This document shows positions 32,655 through 43,218 of a stretch of DNA of 64,000 nt, one piece after another. The DNA comes from Tetraselmis striata (Eukaryota > Chlorophyta > Chlorodendrophyceae > Chlorodendrales > Chlorodendraceae). The DNA is taken from NCBI GenBank assembly GCA_006384855.1, contig VCJN01002685.1:39079-103078 (forward strand), in the 5' to 3' direction. The stretch's first letter is position 1. Every line of letters begins with the position of its first letter. The position numbers were made by a program, and so were the translations under genes. Below the pieces are notes generated by a model. It did not search any database. It saw only the letters and a program-made list of their open reading frames with translations, and was not told the DNA's origin.

Positions 32655-35600
32655 ATGGGCGAGGGCGTGGCCGGTGCCCAGGTTGACGCAGTACGGCTGT
32701 ACGTCGGAGGTCTGCCAGAAGACATCACGAGCGCGGACGTCGTGGCGCGCTTCACGCCTTTCGGCAGTGTGGACGAGCTGCAGCTGGCGCCCCAAAAGTA
32801 TGCGGGCATGTATAGCAGGCCGGGGTGCAGGTGATGACGGCGCCACATCGACCAGCATCGTGACAGCGCCACGCCGCGGCTTCATCTGTCAGCCGGCTCG
32901 CCATACACACACCAAGCTGCATAACGTCCACCATCTCTGATGCTCCAGCCCCCCCCCCCCCCCTCCCCCCTCCTTGCTGTCTTGCAGGGGGTTCGGATAC
33001 GTGAAATTCCGGCCAAAGGATGACAAGTCGCTGTCCAGATGCCTCAGCCTGGTGACCCCCGCCCCCTTTCCTCCTCCGCGCTGCTATGCTGAAGGCGTGC
33101 CACACTCCCCCACTCATCGCTGCCGGCTCGCATCGCATCCACTTACATCGCTGTCCTGTATGGGGTGCCAGCACTCACTCTCTTGCGCCAGTGGTTTACA
33201 CAGCCACTGCCGGCTCGCGACTGGGTGGTCCTGCGGCGAGGCTCGGCGGATGGCTGCGCACGGTGACGCGCACGGCCTGACGGCAAGTGGTGTTTGCGCG
33301 GCCGCCTGCCGCAGTACAATGGCTGCGCCTGGCGGGGGCCGGAAGCTGCGTGTGGAGCTCGCCCAGCCCGACTTTCGGTCCAGGCTGCAGGCGGAGTGGG
33401 CTGCGGAGCAGGAGGAGGAGGACGAGGAGGCGGCGGCAAAGCGGGAAGAGCAAGGCGGCGGGGAGGAGCAGGAGGTGGGCCACAGCCGCACGCTTCTTGT
33501 GCGCTGCATGCAGTGATGCACAGCAGAGGCTGAGCCATGCGGGCTTTGGGATTCATGTGGCTGGGATGTTTTCCTGCAGGGTGAGGCCGCAGCGCCGCAG
33601 CCTGGCTCCGCGGCGGACTGCGTGCTGTGCATTGCGGGCGATGGCAGCAAAGTGCGCCGCCCCGCACCCCCCGGCACCCCTCTCAAGCCGCTTCAGAGCC
33701 TGGCTGCCATCACAATGCTGCCGCCAATGTTAGGCTGGGGAGCAGGGCACCCTGACAGCTCGAACATGGAAGCGAGATCTCTCCTTCTTTTGATGCTTGC
33801 AAGGCGTTCCCATACACTCCTTCCCAAGGCCATGTCAGGGCCATCCTCCTTTTTTAGGCGTTCTCCCAGCCATGTCTTTGCCCCCTTCCCTCCTTCCTCT
33901 ATCTTCTGCACACACAACCACACAACCACACACACACGCGCGCGCGCGCGCCCATCCGCCCACGCGCCCCCCCCCCACCTCCCCCCCCCTCCCCAACACA
34001 CACACACACACGGTATGCACGCATACATACACAATGTGTTTCCGTGCCTGCGTATACATTTATTCACATATTTGTGCACATGTGTGCATGGAGCACTGAC
34101 CTGTATGTGCAGTGGGGGGGTTACCATGTCCCCTTCCATCGTGCATATGCTGTTGTGCATCACGGACACTCGCATTGTGAAGTAACTCCCTTGCTCTCAA
34201 CACGCACACACACGCACACGCACGCACACACACACACACACACATACACACACGCGTACACACACGTACAACCATACAAACATTGTGTGTGTGTGTGTGT
34301 TTGCATGCGTGGGTGTTACATATATATGCAGCAGGATTGTGTATTAAATATATATACAGGGACACATATTCATATGCATGAAGGTGCAGCCACTGTGCCG
34401 TTGTCAATTACACACGCGACCTCGCTTTGCCTTCTTAGCCCCGCCACAGCTGTGTCTTGATGGGGCGTCTCACGCTAGTGCGGGTGGCGCCGGCTGTCTG
34501 GCATGACAGGTGGTGCGCGTGGCGCTCAACCCCGCGCACACGCCCCTCACGCACCGGAAGTACTTCCCACCCATGAAGACCAACCTTTCGGTGGGGTCGC
34601 TGTCCTGGGAGGCCCCGGACCACGCCTACACCACGCGGGAAAAGATCATGATCGGCGCCCACGTGCCGGCTGCTGCCGCGCCAGGTGCGACACCGCCCCA
34701 GCTCCAGCCCCTGCCAGCTGTCCGCCATGCATCGCGCGCCACCTTTCGTGCCGGCCTCGAAACCCAATCGCCCTGCGGATACGCGCTATCACGTCGTAGC
34801 CAGTCATTGTGTTTTCCCAAATGGGCCATTTTGGGGGTCCGGCCTACCAATGGCAACTCTCACAACGAAAAATAAAGCGCTTACTTTATTACTAAGTAAG
34901 TTATTACTTATTAATAAAGTAAGTACTTAAGTGTTTGAACCAGCTTCTAAACCTTTCATCAATAATGCAAATAATGCGAAGTAATTTCACCTTTAATTTG
35001 ACAATACAACTCTTTATAAACCTCAGAAAAATGATATTTTTATATATATTAATGTTATACATCGATGGTGGTGGCGTTTAGGGGCACATATATCTTGTGG
35101 CTCGTTGATGTCTTTGCCCCCCCCCCCCCCCCCCCCCCCGCGGGACCTTGTTCAGCCTCAGGCCGATCCGGCAGCCCAGAGGAAGCACGAGCGAGCACGG
35201 CGGCAGAGCACTCCCTGCGTTCCGCGGACCGGGAGGCATCCGCGCCGCCCACGTCTGAGCCTCCCAAAGGCACCGAGATGAGCCGGGAGGCTCCGCAGCC
35301 ACTGCGGGTGCCCGGGAACCGCCAGCCAGCTGTGGGCAGCAAGCACACAAGGGAGGAGAGCCACGCGCGCGTGATCAGCCGCACCGCGTACGTGTCTTTG
35401 CACGGCGGGGGCGAGGCACCTGGCGGGGGCGGCGCGGCCCCGGCGTTGGCGCCGCCCAAGGCACCGCACAGCAAGCGGCAGAAGGCTGCGTATAAGGCCC
35501 AGGCCCCGCCGCCGCGGGCTCCCGTGTATGACAGCGACAGCGCCAGCGAGGACTACTCTGAGCTGCGGCGGCTGGCTGCGCAGCGTGGGGGGGCGCAGGA

Positions 35601-35724
35601 TAACCTGGACGAGTTTGAGGTGGTGCAGGCGGCGGCCAGCGACGATGAGGGCGGGCCGGGTGGAGAGGGCGGCTTTGGGGTCATGGCGACACCTGCGAGC
35701 GGCGGTACCGGCGATGGGCTCTGA
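32655..35724 (+). CDS. RRM protein, NOL8-like (nucleolar, ribosome biogenesis)
   Basis: Exons: 32655-32797, 32988-33051, 33315-33474, one from 33580 with uncertain 3' end, 34510-34684, 35156-35724. The first three encode one RNA recognition motif: RNP2 LYVGGL (residues 15-20), and RNP1 KGFGYVKF restored exactly across intron 1. YNGCAWRG, then RKLRVELAQPDF and a Glu-rich helix follow, an order seen in nucleolar protein 8. The exon at 34510 reads NPAHTPLTHRKYFPPMKTN. The last exon is acidic and low-complexity. Exon 3 keeps frame only if the G run 33334-33338 were one G shorter, probably a consensus error. Sense-strand C runs precede the acceptors of exon 2 and the last exon. A nucleolar rRNA-processing role is inferred from the family. 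Confidence 0.65.
33927..34300. repeat. CA/TG and CG microsatellites in an intron
   Basis: Runs of CACACA, CGCGCG and a long TGTGTG block (34284-34301) lie between the exons at 33580 and 34510 of the RRM gene. Open frames here are dinucleotide artefacts. Confidence 0.8.
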
Positions 35725-35771
35725 TTGCCGAAGCGTTCGCTGTTCTCATTGCGGGTGAGTGCCGAACTTTG

Positions 35772-35776
35772 TGTAA
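35772..35776 (+). terminator. TGTAA polyadenylation signal of the RRM gene
   Basis: TGTAA, the main poly(A) signal of green algae, lies 48 bp after the stop codon at 35722-35724. Confidence 0.5.
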
Positions 35777-37320
35777 GTACAACAACAAGCGCACACGCCG
35801 CCAGGCTGTCGTCTCTGTCGCTGTTGTAGTCGGAGCGAGTGGTTGCGGATTCGGCAACCCTTAGCTTGCAGGAGGTAATATAAGGCACGGGCGTCGATTT
35901 GAGCCTGCGCTGACGGAAGACATCCGGGTGATAACGCACTGACGAGAACCTGTATATACGATATGAGCCTTAAGTTGGAAGCGCATGACACGTATAGGAA
36001 CATTTACTATGTAGTGGGTCCGCATGTGTTCCATGTGAAGTTGACCTCGGACCGGTAGGGCAAGTTTTTATTCTCACTCGCGGTGTGCTTTCTGAAATCA
36101 CGGCGGCATCCGTAGGTGAGGAGCATCCTCTCCGTAGCCACGGCCCTGCTGGCAGGTAGTGCCCTCCTCTTTCCCTACGAAGCTCTCATCAGAATTGGGT
36201 CAGCATACTACAACCACTCTTCTGGTTCAATATATGATATCCGATATATGTATGTGTATGTATGTATGTATGTGAAGATACTTGCCCGGCGCAGTGGGGG
36301 CGCGGGGGCACCCTCATCCCCGTCGTTGGGTTGTGGCGGTTGTGGGTGGTCGCGGCAGCGCAACGGGGCATGCTCGTAAAACGGATACACGGATGGACGA
36401 TGGATGGACGGACGGACGAACAAGCGGAGATACCTTGTCCATCTGAACAAACGTGGCGGACTCAACCAACCAGCGAACGGACACACACGCAATGGTGAAC
36501 ATCTTCCTACCCCGTTATTAGTAATGTCACAAAGGCTTTTAATCCCAGTGGCTGCGAGACACCACGCAGGCCGTAAACCGCCTCAGCACCCACCCGACCC
36601 TCCACAGGGTGCACACATGGCTCCTACGGTGGTGCTGTCGTGGCCCAGTAGGGCATGCACCGAAAGTCTGAGCCGTAAGTCCACGTTAACTTTGGATGGG
36701 TGCAAGTGTTAATAAAAACCCACTACGTCCGACTCCCACTCCTGCGGCAGCCGCTGGACCATCGTCCCCGACCGCAGAAGATTGCCGCCGTGTATCAGTC
36801 CATGACTTCTCTACAATAGCTACGGGTGTTACCTCAACCGCCTGGGCAAAGAAGCCAGGGCGTGGAGCCGGGTTGAGCATGGCTTTGGCGTGCGCCGGCA
36901 GCCATCCGACTGGCCTCCGCTGCGCGCATCGCATGCCTTTCGACTGGGATTTCAAGGCGAATGTTGCAACTGACTTCGAGTCACAACGTCCACTGTGACA
37001 CCTGAGAGGGGCTTAAACATCCAATAGCAGTTTTAACACACGGAAAGCTCTGAGGGCCAGCTCCGCGGTGGAAGGCCCGCTGAGCATTGAGCGTTCGTGG
37101 GTGATGACGTGCTCACCCTCGCTGGCCGTCATCGCCCGCATGGCAGGGCGCCCCTTGGCTCTTACCCCTTCAAATGTGACAGCAGCACTTCATACTTTTC
37201 CGCCGCTTTCTACAGTGCTAAGGAAAGTAGTACTATACCCAGTGTTTTAGCACGCTAGGATAAGGTCGGCGGGGTGCGGCCTCTCCGAAGTGCCCGCCGC
37301 CAGCATGACCTCCCCACTCA
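35777..37320. other. Unassigned stretch
   Basis: Includes an ATGTATGT microsatellite near 36245-36275 and a GGACGGACG run near 36395-36420. No gene could be supported on either strand. Confidence 0.4.
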
Positions 37321-38115
37321 CCGGGTGATATGACGAACTGATATTAAATTTGGTACGTAACGATCGGGACAGATTTCGCACCCCCCCCCCCCCCCCCCCC
37401 CCTCCCCCAAATGGAGGCGAAGCGGGGATCGCGGTCGGGTATTGTAGTGCGACAAAGGCCGTGATGGTCGGAAATATTGTCGATAAATAAGCGGGCGAGA
37501 TAGGGGGCGTCTATATGCATGCTACATGGAATGAAGCAGGCGGGCGTGTTTCGCAAAAAGTGATGCATACAAATGTGGCGATAGTATAGAAGCCATTCAG
37601 TAGGGGCAGGCCAGTGACGAAGTCTACGGAAATTACTTCCCAGGGGCATGTGCCTTTGGGCAGGGAAGACGGAGTTGGCGAGAGTGCGTTCGGCAACGGG
37701 GTGACCGGCAGCGTCGTGAAATTCCTGGATAATCAAATTAAGTAGGGATATATCCGAGATTGGCAGGCAGACTTTATTAGCCATCCGCTATATGTCGTTG
37801 TTTGGATTAGTTTTTACGCCATTGGGATGCGGCTGCCACAAGAATTGGCATCGTATGGCCGCCGTGGCGGATGCGATTAATTAAATTCGGATCAACTTGC
37901 AGGTGGCAGCATATGGTCGAGAGGAAATCGGGCAGATTTTCTAATCCCTATCACGGAGCTGGGCGCTGTGTTTGGTTGAGTCGTGGCATAAGTATGGACG
38001 GCGAGGCAGGGCATCAGCTTTTATCTGAGAGCCTTTGCGAGATATTATTTCGAGCATAGGGTTTCCCGCTGTGAGGGTGATTGGCAAGGTGTGTGATTAT
38101 AATGCTAAGCCATAT
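37321..38115 (-). mobile_element. Ty3/Gypsy fossil fragment (RNase H-integrase part)
   Basis: Matches the stretch at about 1.26-2.12 kb of the young element in the same orientation. The clearest block resembles the integrase zinc-finger region (IIQEFHDAAGHPVAERTLAN). A C run at 37381-37402 interrupts it. It carries several breaks and no LTR, and appears old. Confidence 0.8.
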
Positions 38116-39530
38116 ATGATGGAATATAGGCGGCCTAGTGCGTCAGCGGCCGCACGCGGGACCGTCGCACGGCTAAAACTGTTTCCGCACCGGTAGTGTT
38201 GGCGAGGCGTGGCCGCTTGCGCATTGTCGGCGTTCATGGTGGCCGAGCAGGCGTGTCGGTGCTGGCGCCGCGAGCTGATATGTGAGGAACGCTTCGTGCT
38301 CTATTGCTTTATGGCGCCGCGGCGCGGCTGATGTAAAATTCCGCGCGTTATTGGTTTGTTTCGGGACTGACAACATTGAACCTCTTGATGCCGCGTCTCT
38401 ACGACGGCCGTTCAGGCAGCGATACAGATACGGAAAGCCCTGGGCACGCGACCCTCCGCTATTTTTACCAAATTCATCAAGCAAATTGCTGATGAACAAC
38501 CGCAGCAGCATTCCGCAAGACTAATTAGAGGCTAATGACAAATTTCCAACACTGTTGGATCACAGTCTTAAACATGGCCATCAAAATACCCGGGACTTAC
38601 CACGAAAGGTCTGCCCTACCTGTATGGGCGTCGGCCCATTCGAGTAATGCGAGTTTGGGCAAGCCCCATATCCTGAGGAGCAAAGCATTTCGGGCGGAGT
38701 GCTGGGATATACATTTGCAACACAAAAGGCAATGTGACGAGGGAGGGCCCGACGCCCAAATTGGAAAAAAATATCTCATTCCCACTAAAATCCATGGCGC
38801 CGTGAAGGGAGAGAAGAACCCCGCCCAAGATAGAAGCGGATAAGGCGGACGTTCCGCCTATCCTACCGGGTAAGTCGTACGTAGTACGAAAAGGACCATG
38901 CTGACCGCGTTATTGCCCCGGTCAACATTCCGGTAGCAAATCCGTGCGAGAGAACTCCTACCGGAAATAATCGAGGAAATATGGTACCGGTAGGAGAAAT
39001 CTCACATAGGAACTTATATGTAGTTAAAATATAGTGCCTCTACCGCCACCCAAGCACCCGCTAGCCCCTGCGGTGCCATATCGCTGCACCACTCATCACC
39101 CACCACCATGCACGAGCGGAAGCACACCGGCTCCCGTATCGTGCATAGTTGCGTACATTCGACCACCATGATCATCATGCCGCATGCCATCGACCTGTCC
39201 ACTCCCCATTAATCGCCACCGCTCGGGCGTCGCGCGTGACCAGAGCCCGGCGCTTGCCACGCCAGTCAAGCAACACTCCACGGAAGCTGATTCTCCCATG
39301 CGATGACCGACGTGGTGGATGTAGGCAACTAGTCGTGCGGCGAGCGAGCGCCCGTGCGGTGACGGTCAACATGGGGTTAGACATGTGAGGTGCACACGGG
39401 GCTGCGACCGTAGCGGCCGAATCTGCAGTTGCGATACGGTAAAACGTGTGATGCCGCTCTTGCGTGGTGGCTGAGTGGTGCGGCGACGGCAACGCGGGAT
39501 TTTGGGCGGCGTTGAGCCATACGATAGGAG
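38116..39530. other. Unassigned stretch
   Basis: No supported gene. Short CCTACCGG and TACGATAGGAAC-like motifs near 38850-39010 recur near 39800-39910 and at 43733-43800. An open frame on the minus strand at 39175-39597 has no recognisable content. Confidence 0.35.
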
Positions 39531-39785
39531 AAGTAAAAGCTAAGGTCGCCCCGGGACATCGGCCGAAGCCGCCACAACACTTGACCTCTTGCGCCAATTA
39601 TTGCAGTCGTAGGTCTGACATATCGCCCTTAGACCATTGCATCATTCGAACCCGAAGGGCTAATGCATCAACCGCGTAAACCCGGGACACGCCGGGCCGA
39701 TAGATTGCCGAAATACATTGACCGGGAATCGAACCCAGCATCTCTCGCATACGAGACGACCGCTCAACCGAGCGGACAAGGAATG
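39531..39785 (-). mobile_element. SINE with tRNA-derived head, copy 1
   Basis: Read on the minus strand, 39785 to about 39700 has a tRNA-like fold: a D-arm-like hairpin CCGCTCGGTTGAGCGG, an anticodon-like hairpin TCTCGTATGCGAGA, and a T arm GGGTTCGATTCCC that is a canonical B box. A body follows (to 39531) with CTTCGGGTTCGAATGATGC, CAGACCTACGACTGCA and GGCGGCTTCGGCCGATGTCC, shared with 19592-19712. The acceptor stem pairs only partly and there is no 3' CCA context, so a working tRNA is unlikely. Confidence 0.65.
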
Positions 39786-40205
39786 TACCTTGCTGTAACA
39801 TACGATAGGAACTTCCGGGGCGTACCAGCTATCGTACCCATTCTGAATATTCCCGGACTGGCTCCCGGTATAAGGAATACATGGTACCAGTGCTTATACG
39901 ATAGGAACGCCCGCCAAAGTTCGCGTTAGGCTGTTGACGCAACCAGACTAGTCATCAGGCCTGGAAGATTTTATCCGTTGTCTTTGGTGGCGATTTTGCG
40001 CGGAAAAAGGGGGGGGGGAATCTTCCTTTTCCAGAAAAATAACTTATACTCTAATAGTATTTTGAACAGTACTCGTCGATGCCCCCAATGCCGCAGGCGA
40101 CAGCGCCGGCGCAGCTGACTCGACACCGGCACAGTACAGTGGCGGCTGATGGGGACGAGACAAACCGCCGCAATGCATCCTCTAAGCTTTGTTTATGGGG
40201 TTTCA

Positions 40206-40370
40206 AGAACTAGTAAACTGTCCTAGTGCGACCCGTACAATATGTTTCGGGTTACAAACGGTTTTTACCGGTACCCTGCGAGCTGCCTTATCGCCCGCGA
40301 GCCTTGCGCCGGGCCTGGCCGGGGAGCTACTTAGGACAACCACCAGCATCTCATATGCCCACTCATTGCC
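40206..40370 (+). repeat. Dispersed repeat, copy 2 (copy 1 at 16680-16870)
   Basis: Shares AACTGTCCTAGTGCGACCC, TCGCCCGCGAGCC and GAGCTACTTAGGACA with the earlier copy, at matching spacing. It is followed directly by the coding-like stretch at 40440. Confidence 0.6.
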
Positions 40371-40439
40371 TTCCATATATCCGATATCCCTCCACCCTAT
40401 CCCACCACCACCAGCACCCGCCGCCCACACCAGGCAGCA

Positions 40440-41519
40440 CCACTAAGTCCCTCCCGGCGTCACTGGCGGCGTGTGTCAACATTTCCGTCGACGGCAGGAC
40501 CGCAGTGCGGAGCGTATGGATAAAGCTAGGCGCTCAGGAGTGGGGCGACAAGAACTCTACGGACCAGCTGAATGAGGCAATCGAGGCCCACGCCCCCGAC
40601 TATCCACCCCCTGCCTGCGGACACCAATATCAAGATGGTGTGCCTGGCCGGCACCCGGCACGACCGTGGGCTTTCGCGAAACTGCACAACGTTCCTGCTA
40701 GAGGCAGTGACAGACACCCTGGCGTTCCTTGAGACGAGAACGGTTACGATTCAGGTCGATTGCCAGCGCCCCGCTAGGTCTCGGCAAGCACCGCACAACT
40801 CGTCCCCGACGATGATAATGGCCAGCGCCGCGCCGAGCCCTGAGAGTCATCACCGCCTCCCTACTCACAAAGTGCCTAGCGGCGCCCCGCTGTCTGCCAA
40901 AAACCAGCAATTCAACTCCCTGATAGACTGGCAAGAATTAGAGGGCGTCGGTTGGTCGGCGGACATGGCTAAATCGGTCGGCTTCGGCTTCGTCTTCGCC
41001 CTCCATCGCGCCTTACTTCTTCCCTCTCAGCTCTCGTTCCAAGACTGGCGCTGTATTTGGGGTATGGGGGCAGCTATGCAAAGGGCCCGCCCCGCCGCCG
41101 GACAAACGTCTCACGCAGTTCTTTGGGAAGTGGAAACTTGGACATAAGGCAGATCGGCCGAACGTTCCGAAGTCGTTGGAGTACCTCAGTACGCGCTGTC
41201 CGGCAACGGTAATTGGGTCCAGAAGGGCAACTGGCCGGGCATCATCGCGTTGCTAAAAGCCCTAGAGCTCTCGCTATTTCGGTATGAGGAGCGGCTCGGC
41301 AAGCAGCGCGACTATGACCTTAAGTCAAAACTGCTGATGCAAGAGCCGGTACGATCGGCCGAGACGGCGTCGTCGCATGTGGAGACCATCAAGGCGCTGA
41401 AAGCGCTGGCCACCAACCGCGATTTCCCAACCGACATGCGCTCGCTTAGCCACCGGCTGCTGGACACCCCCGTCTATGCTGTCTCATACAGTCGGGCGGG
41501 TCTGGGGTTGACCATGTAA
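40440..41519 (+). pseudogene. Unrecognised coding-like stretch, several frames
   Basis: Protein-like sequence passes between frames: ACVNISVDGRTAVRSVWIKL, then IKMVCLAGTRHDRGLSRNC and NSLIDWQELEGVGWSADMAK, then LELSLFRYEERLGKQRDYDL, ending at TAA 41517-41519. It lies just downstream of the dispersed repeat at 40206, so it may be the body of that element. Two or three frame changes are needed. No family is recognised. Confidence 0.35.
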
Positions 41520-41915
41520 ACAACATTGTCATTTATTACATTCATCTATGTGCCATATTCATCTATGTGCCGTGGTCTTCTATGCATCCTCCTGCATCTA
41601 TATTAACGGCCTATTTGCTGCCCCAGCCTTGTTTACAGTAATGCACAAAGTACTGTCACAGTCCCCCCTTTTTTTCACCTGAAGGTGGGGGTGCCCAATA
41701 CCCATAGAAGTTCATCTATAACATGTTTTTAGTTGCCCTGGCTGTTCATGCATGCTTACAAGGCACAAACATGATGTTTCCTTGTTATTTGTTTGATGGC
41801 AGTATATTTTAGCAGTACTGCAGAGGAAGGAAGTATTTCCAAGGGGGGGGGGGGGGGGGGGGCAAAAAAGGGGGGGTGGGCACCAAAGACACCGGATCTT
41901 CCATGCCTAAATTCC

Positions 41916-42075
41916 CTAAAAATTGAACCAACAACCCAGAATTATGACGGCGATACTCCCATGAGGGCACTCCACCAACATATGTTCGATAGTCTCATAT
42001 TCACTTCCGTCTTCCGCCGCATATATGGCAGTGTTCAAGGAACCGCTCAGGCAGGGCGTGAGTCCGGGCCGAGCG
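41916..42075 (-). pseudogene. Possible LINE zinc-binding relic (zf-RVT-like)
   Basis: On the minus strand one frame reads CLSGSLNTAIYAAEDGSEY then ETIEHMLVECPHG. The ETIEH-x-L-x-ECP pattern is typical of the zinc-binding segment after the RT of many LINEs. The stretch is short and isolated. Confidence 0.35.
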
Positions 42076-43218
42076 GCGGGCAGTGGGAAATACTCGGGTG
42101 CCGTAACTGTCCGGTCACAACCCCCGCGGGGACATCCGCACGGGTACTGTGGCAACGGCGGGCTTGACGCATTATGCCAAGACATAGCGACGACTATGTA
42201 CCCCAGGTGTTAGTACGGGCTAACGCTGCCGGCGATTCTTATCGCACCCAGACCGATGCCTTTACAATAGTTCAGCGGCATCGCGCGCGGCTAGTGACCA
42301 CACAAGTGGAAGGTGTGCCCCCCTCAGCTAGCCCTACTGGTACGTTCGCCCTTGCTAGTCGATCTAACCACGTGACCATGTCGCACAGTCCCCGACGTCC
42401 ACGTGTTAGGGCGCGACCGCGCGCCGTTGTTGATCTACTACATCGATTTATTAAAAGGTCGGATGGTTTAAGGAACGAACGCTTATCCCAATTTAGTACT
42501 ACCAGTACGTCAGATTTATTGGAATATATTTATTCGCGTATGTCGAATTCCTTACACCAAGGCTCGGCGACTTGGCGAGAGTACAGGCAGCAGAGGTCAG
42601 GATTAGTACAGGGAAGCAGCAGCAGCGCACGTGCGGAAAGGACAGCGTGGAACTACACCACAGATGGGGGGGGGAGGGGTTCGGTACTGGTTCGGTATCG
42701 TGGTATCGTACAGGATATTACTGTGTCGCTTCATCGTAATGGGTGTGGTTATTATATACACGGGGTGGAGTCCGGCGAAGGCAAGCAGCGCACGTCACCA
42801 CGGGTAGCGGCTAGAGGTACCAGCACTAAAATAAGGATGACTAGCTCTGGAGCATATATTACTGCTACCCCGTACCTGTACCCTGTACAGCAACGCGTAC
42901 AGCATCAGCGACTGTCACTACTCGTCAATCGGTCGCAACAGCATTAAGGATAGTAGCACGGCTCGAGGAGACACGGTTGCCACATCTGCAGCAGCGCTCG
43001 AAGAGTCGCGCCACAGATTTCAACCCCCCCTCCCCTCCCCCCTCCCTTCCCCCCCTCTCCACAACACCCAAGCCCAGCCATACCCGCTACTAGTTATTCC
43101 CACTCTGCTGTAGGGTTCGCTGTTACAACATCGCGATACCTACAGGCTACCGATACCCGGTGATACAGGCTGCCTACATCACCCGGCGTGCCATCCTATC
43201 GTTCAGGTTGGGGCAGCC
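42076..43218. other. Unassigned stretch before the transporter gene
   Basis: A 257-codon open frame at 42174-42947 (plus) has no recognisable domain and a residue mix close to chance. A C/T-rich block at 43024-43062 precedes the transporter start codon by about 160 bp. Confidence 0.35.

Noticed and set aside
33897-34301. Open frames rich in His/Thr or Val/Cys
   Set aside because: They are translations of CA/TG microsatellites in an intron.
42174-42947. 257-codon open frame
   Set aside because: No motif, no splice context and residue composition near random. Length alone is not enough in 64 kb read in six frames.
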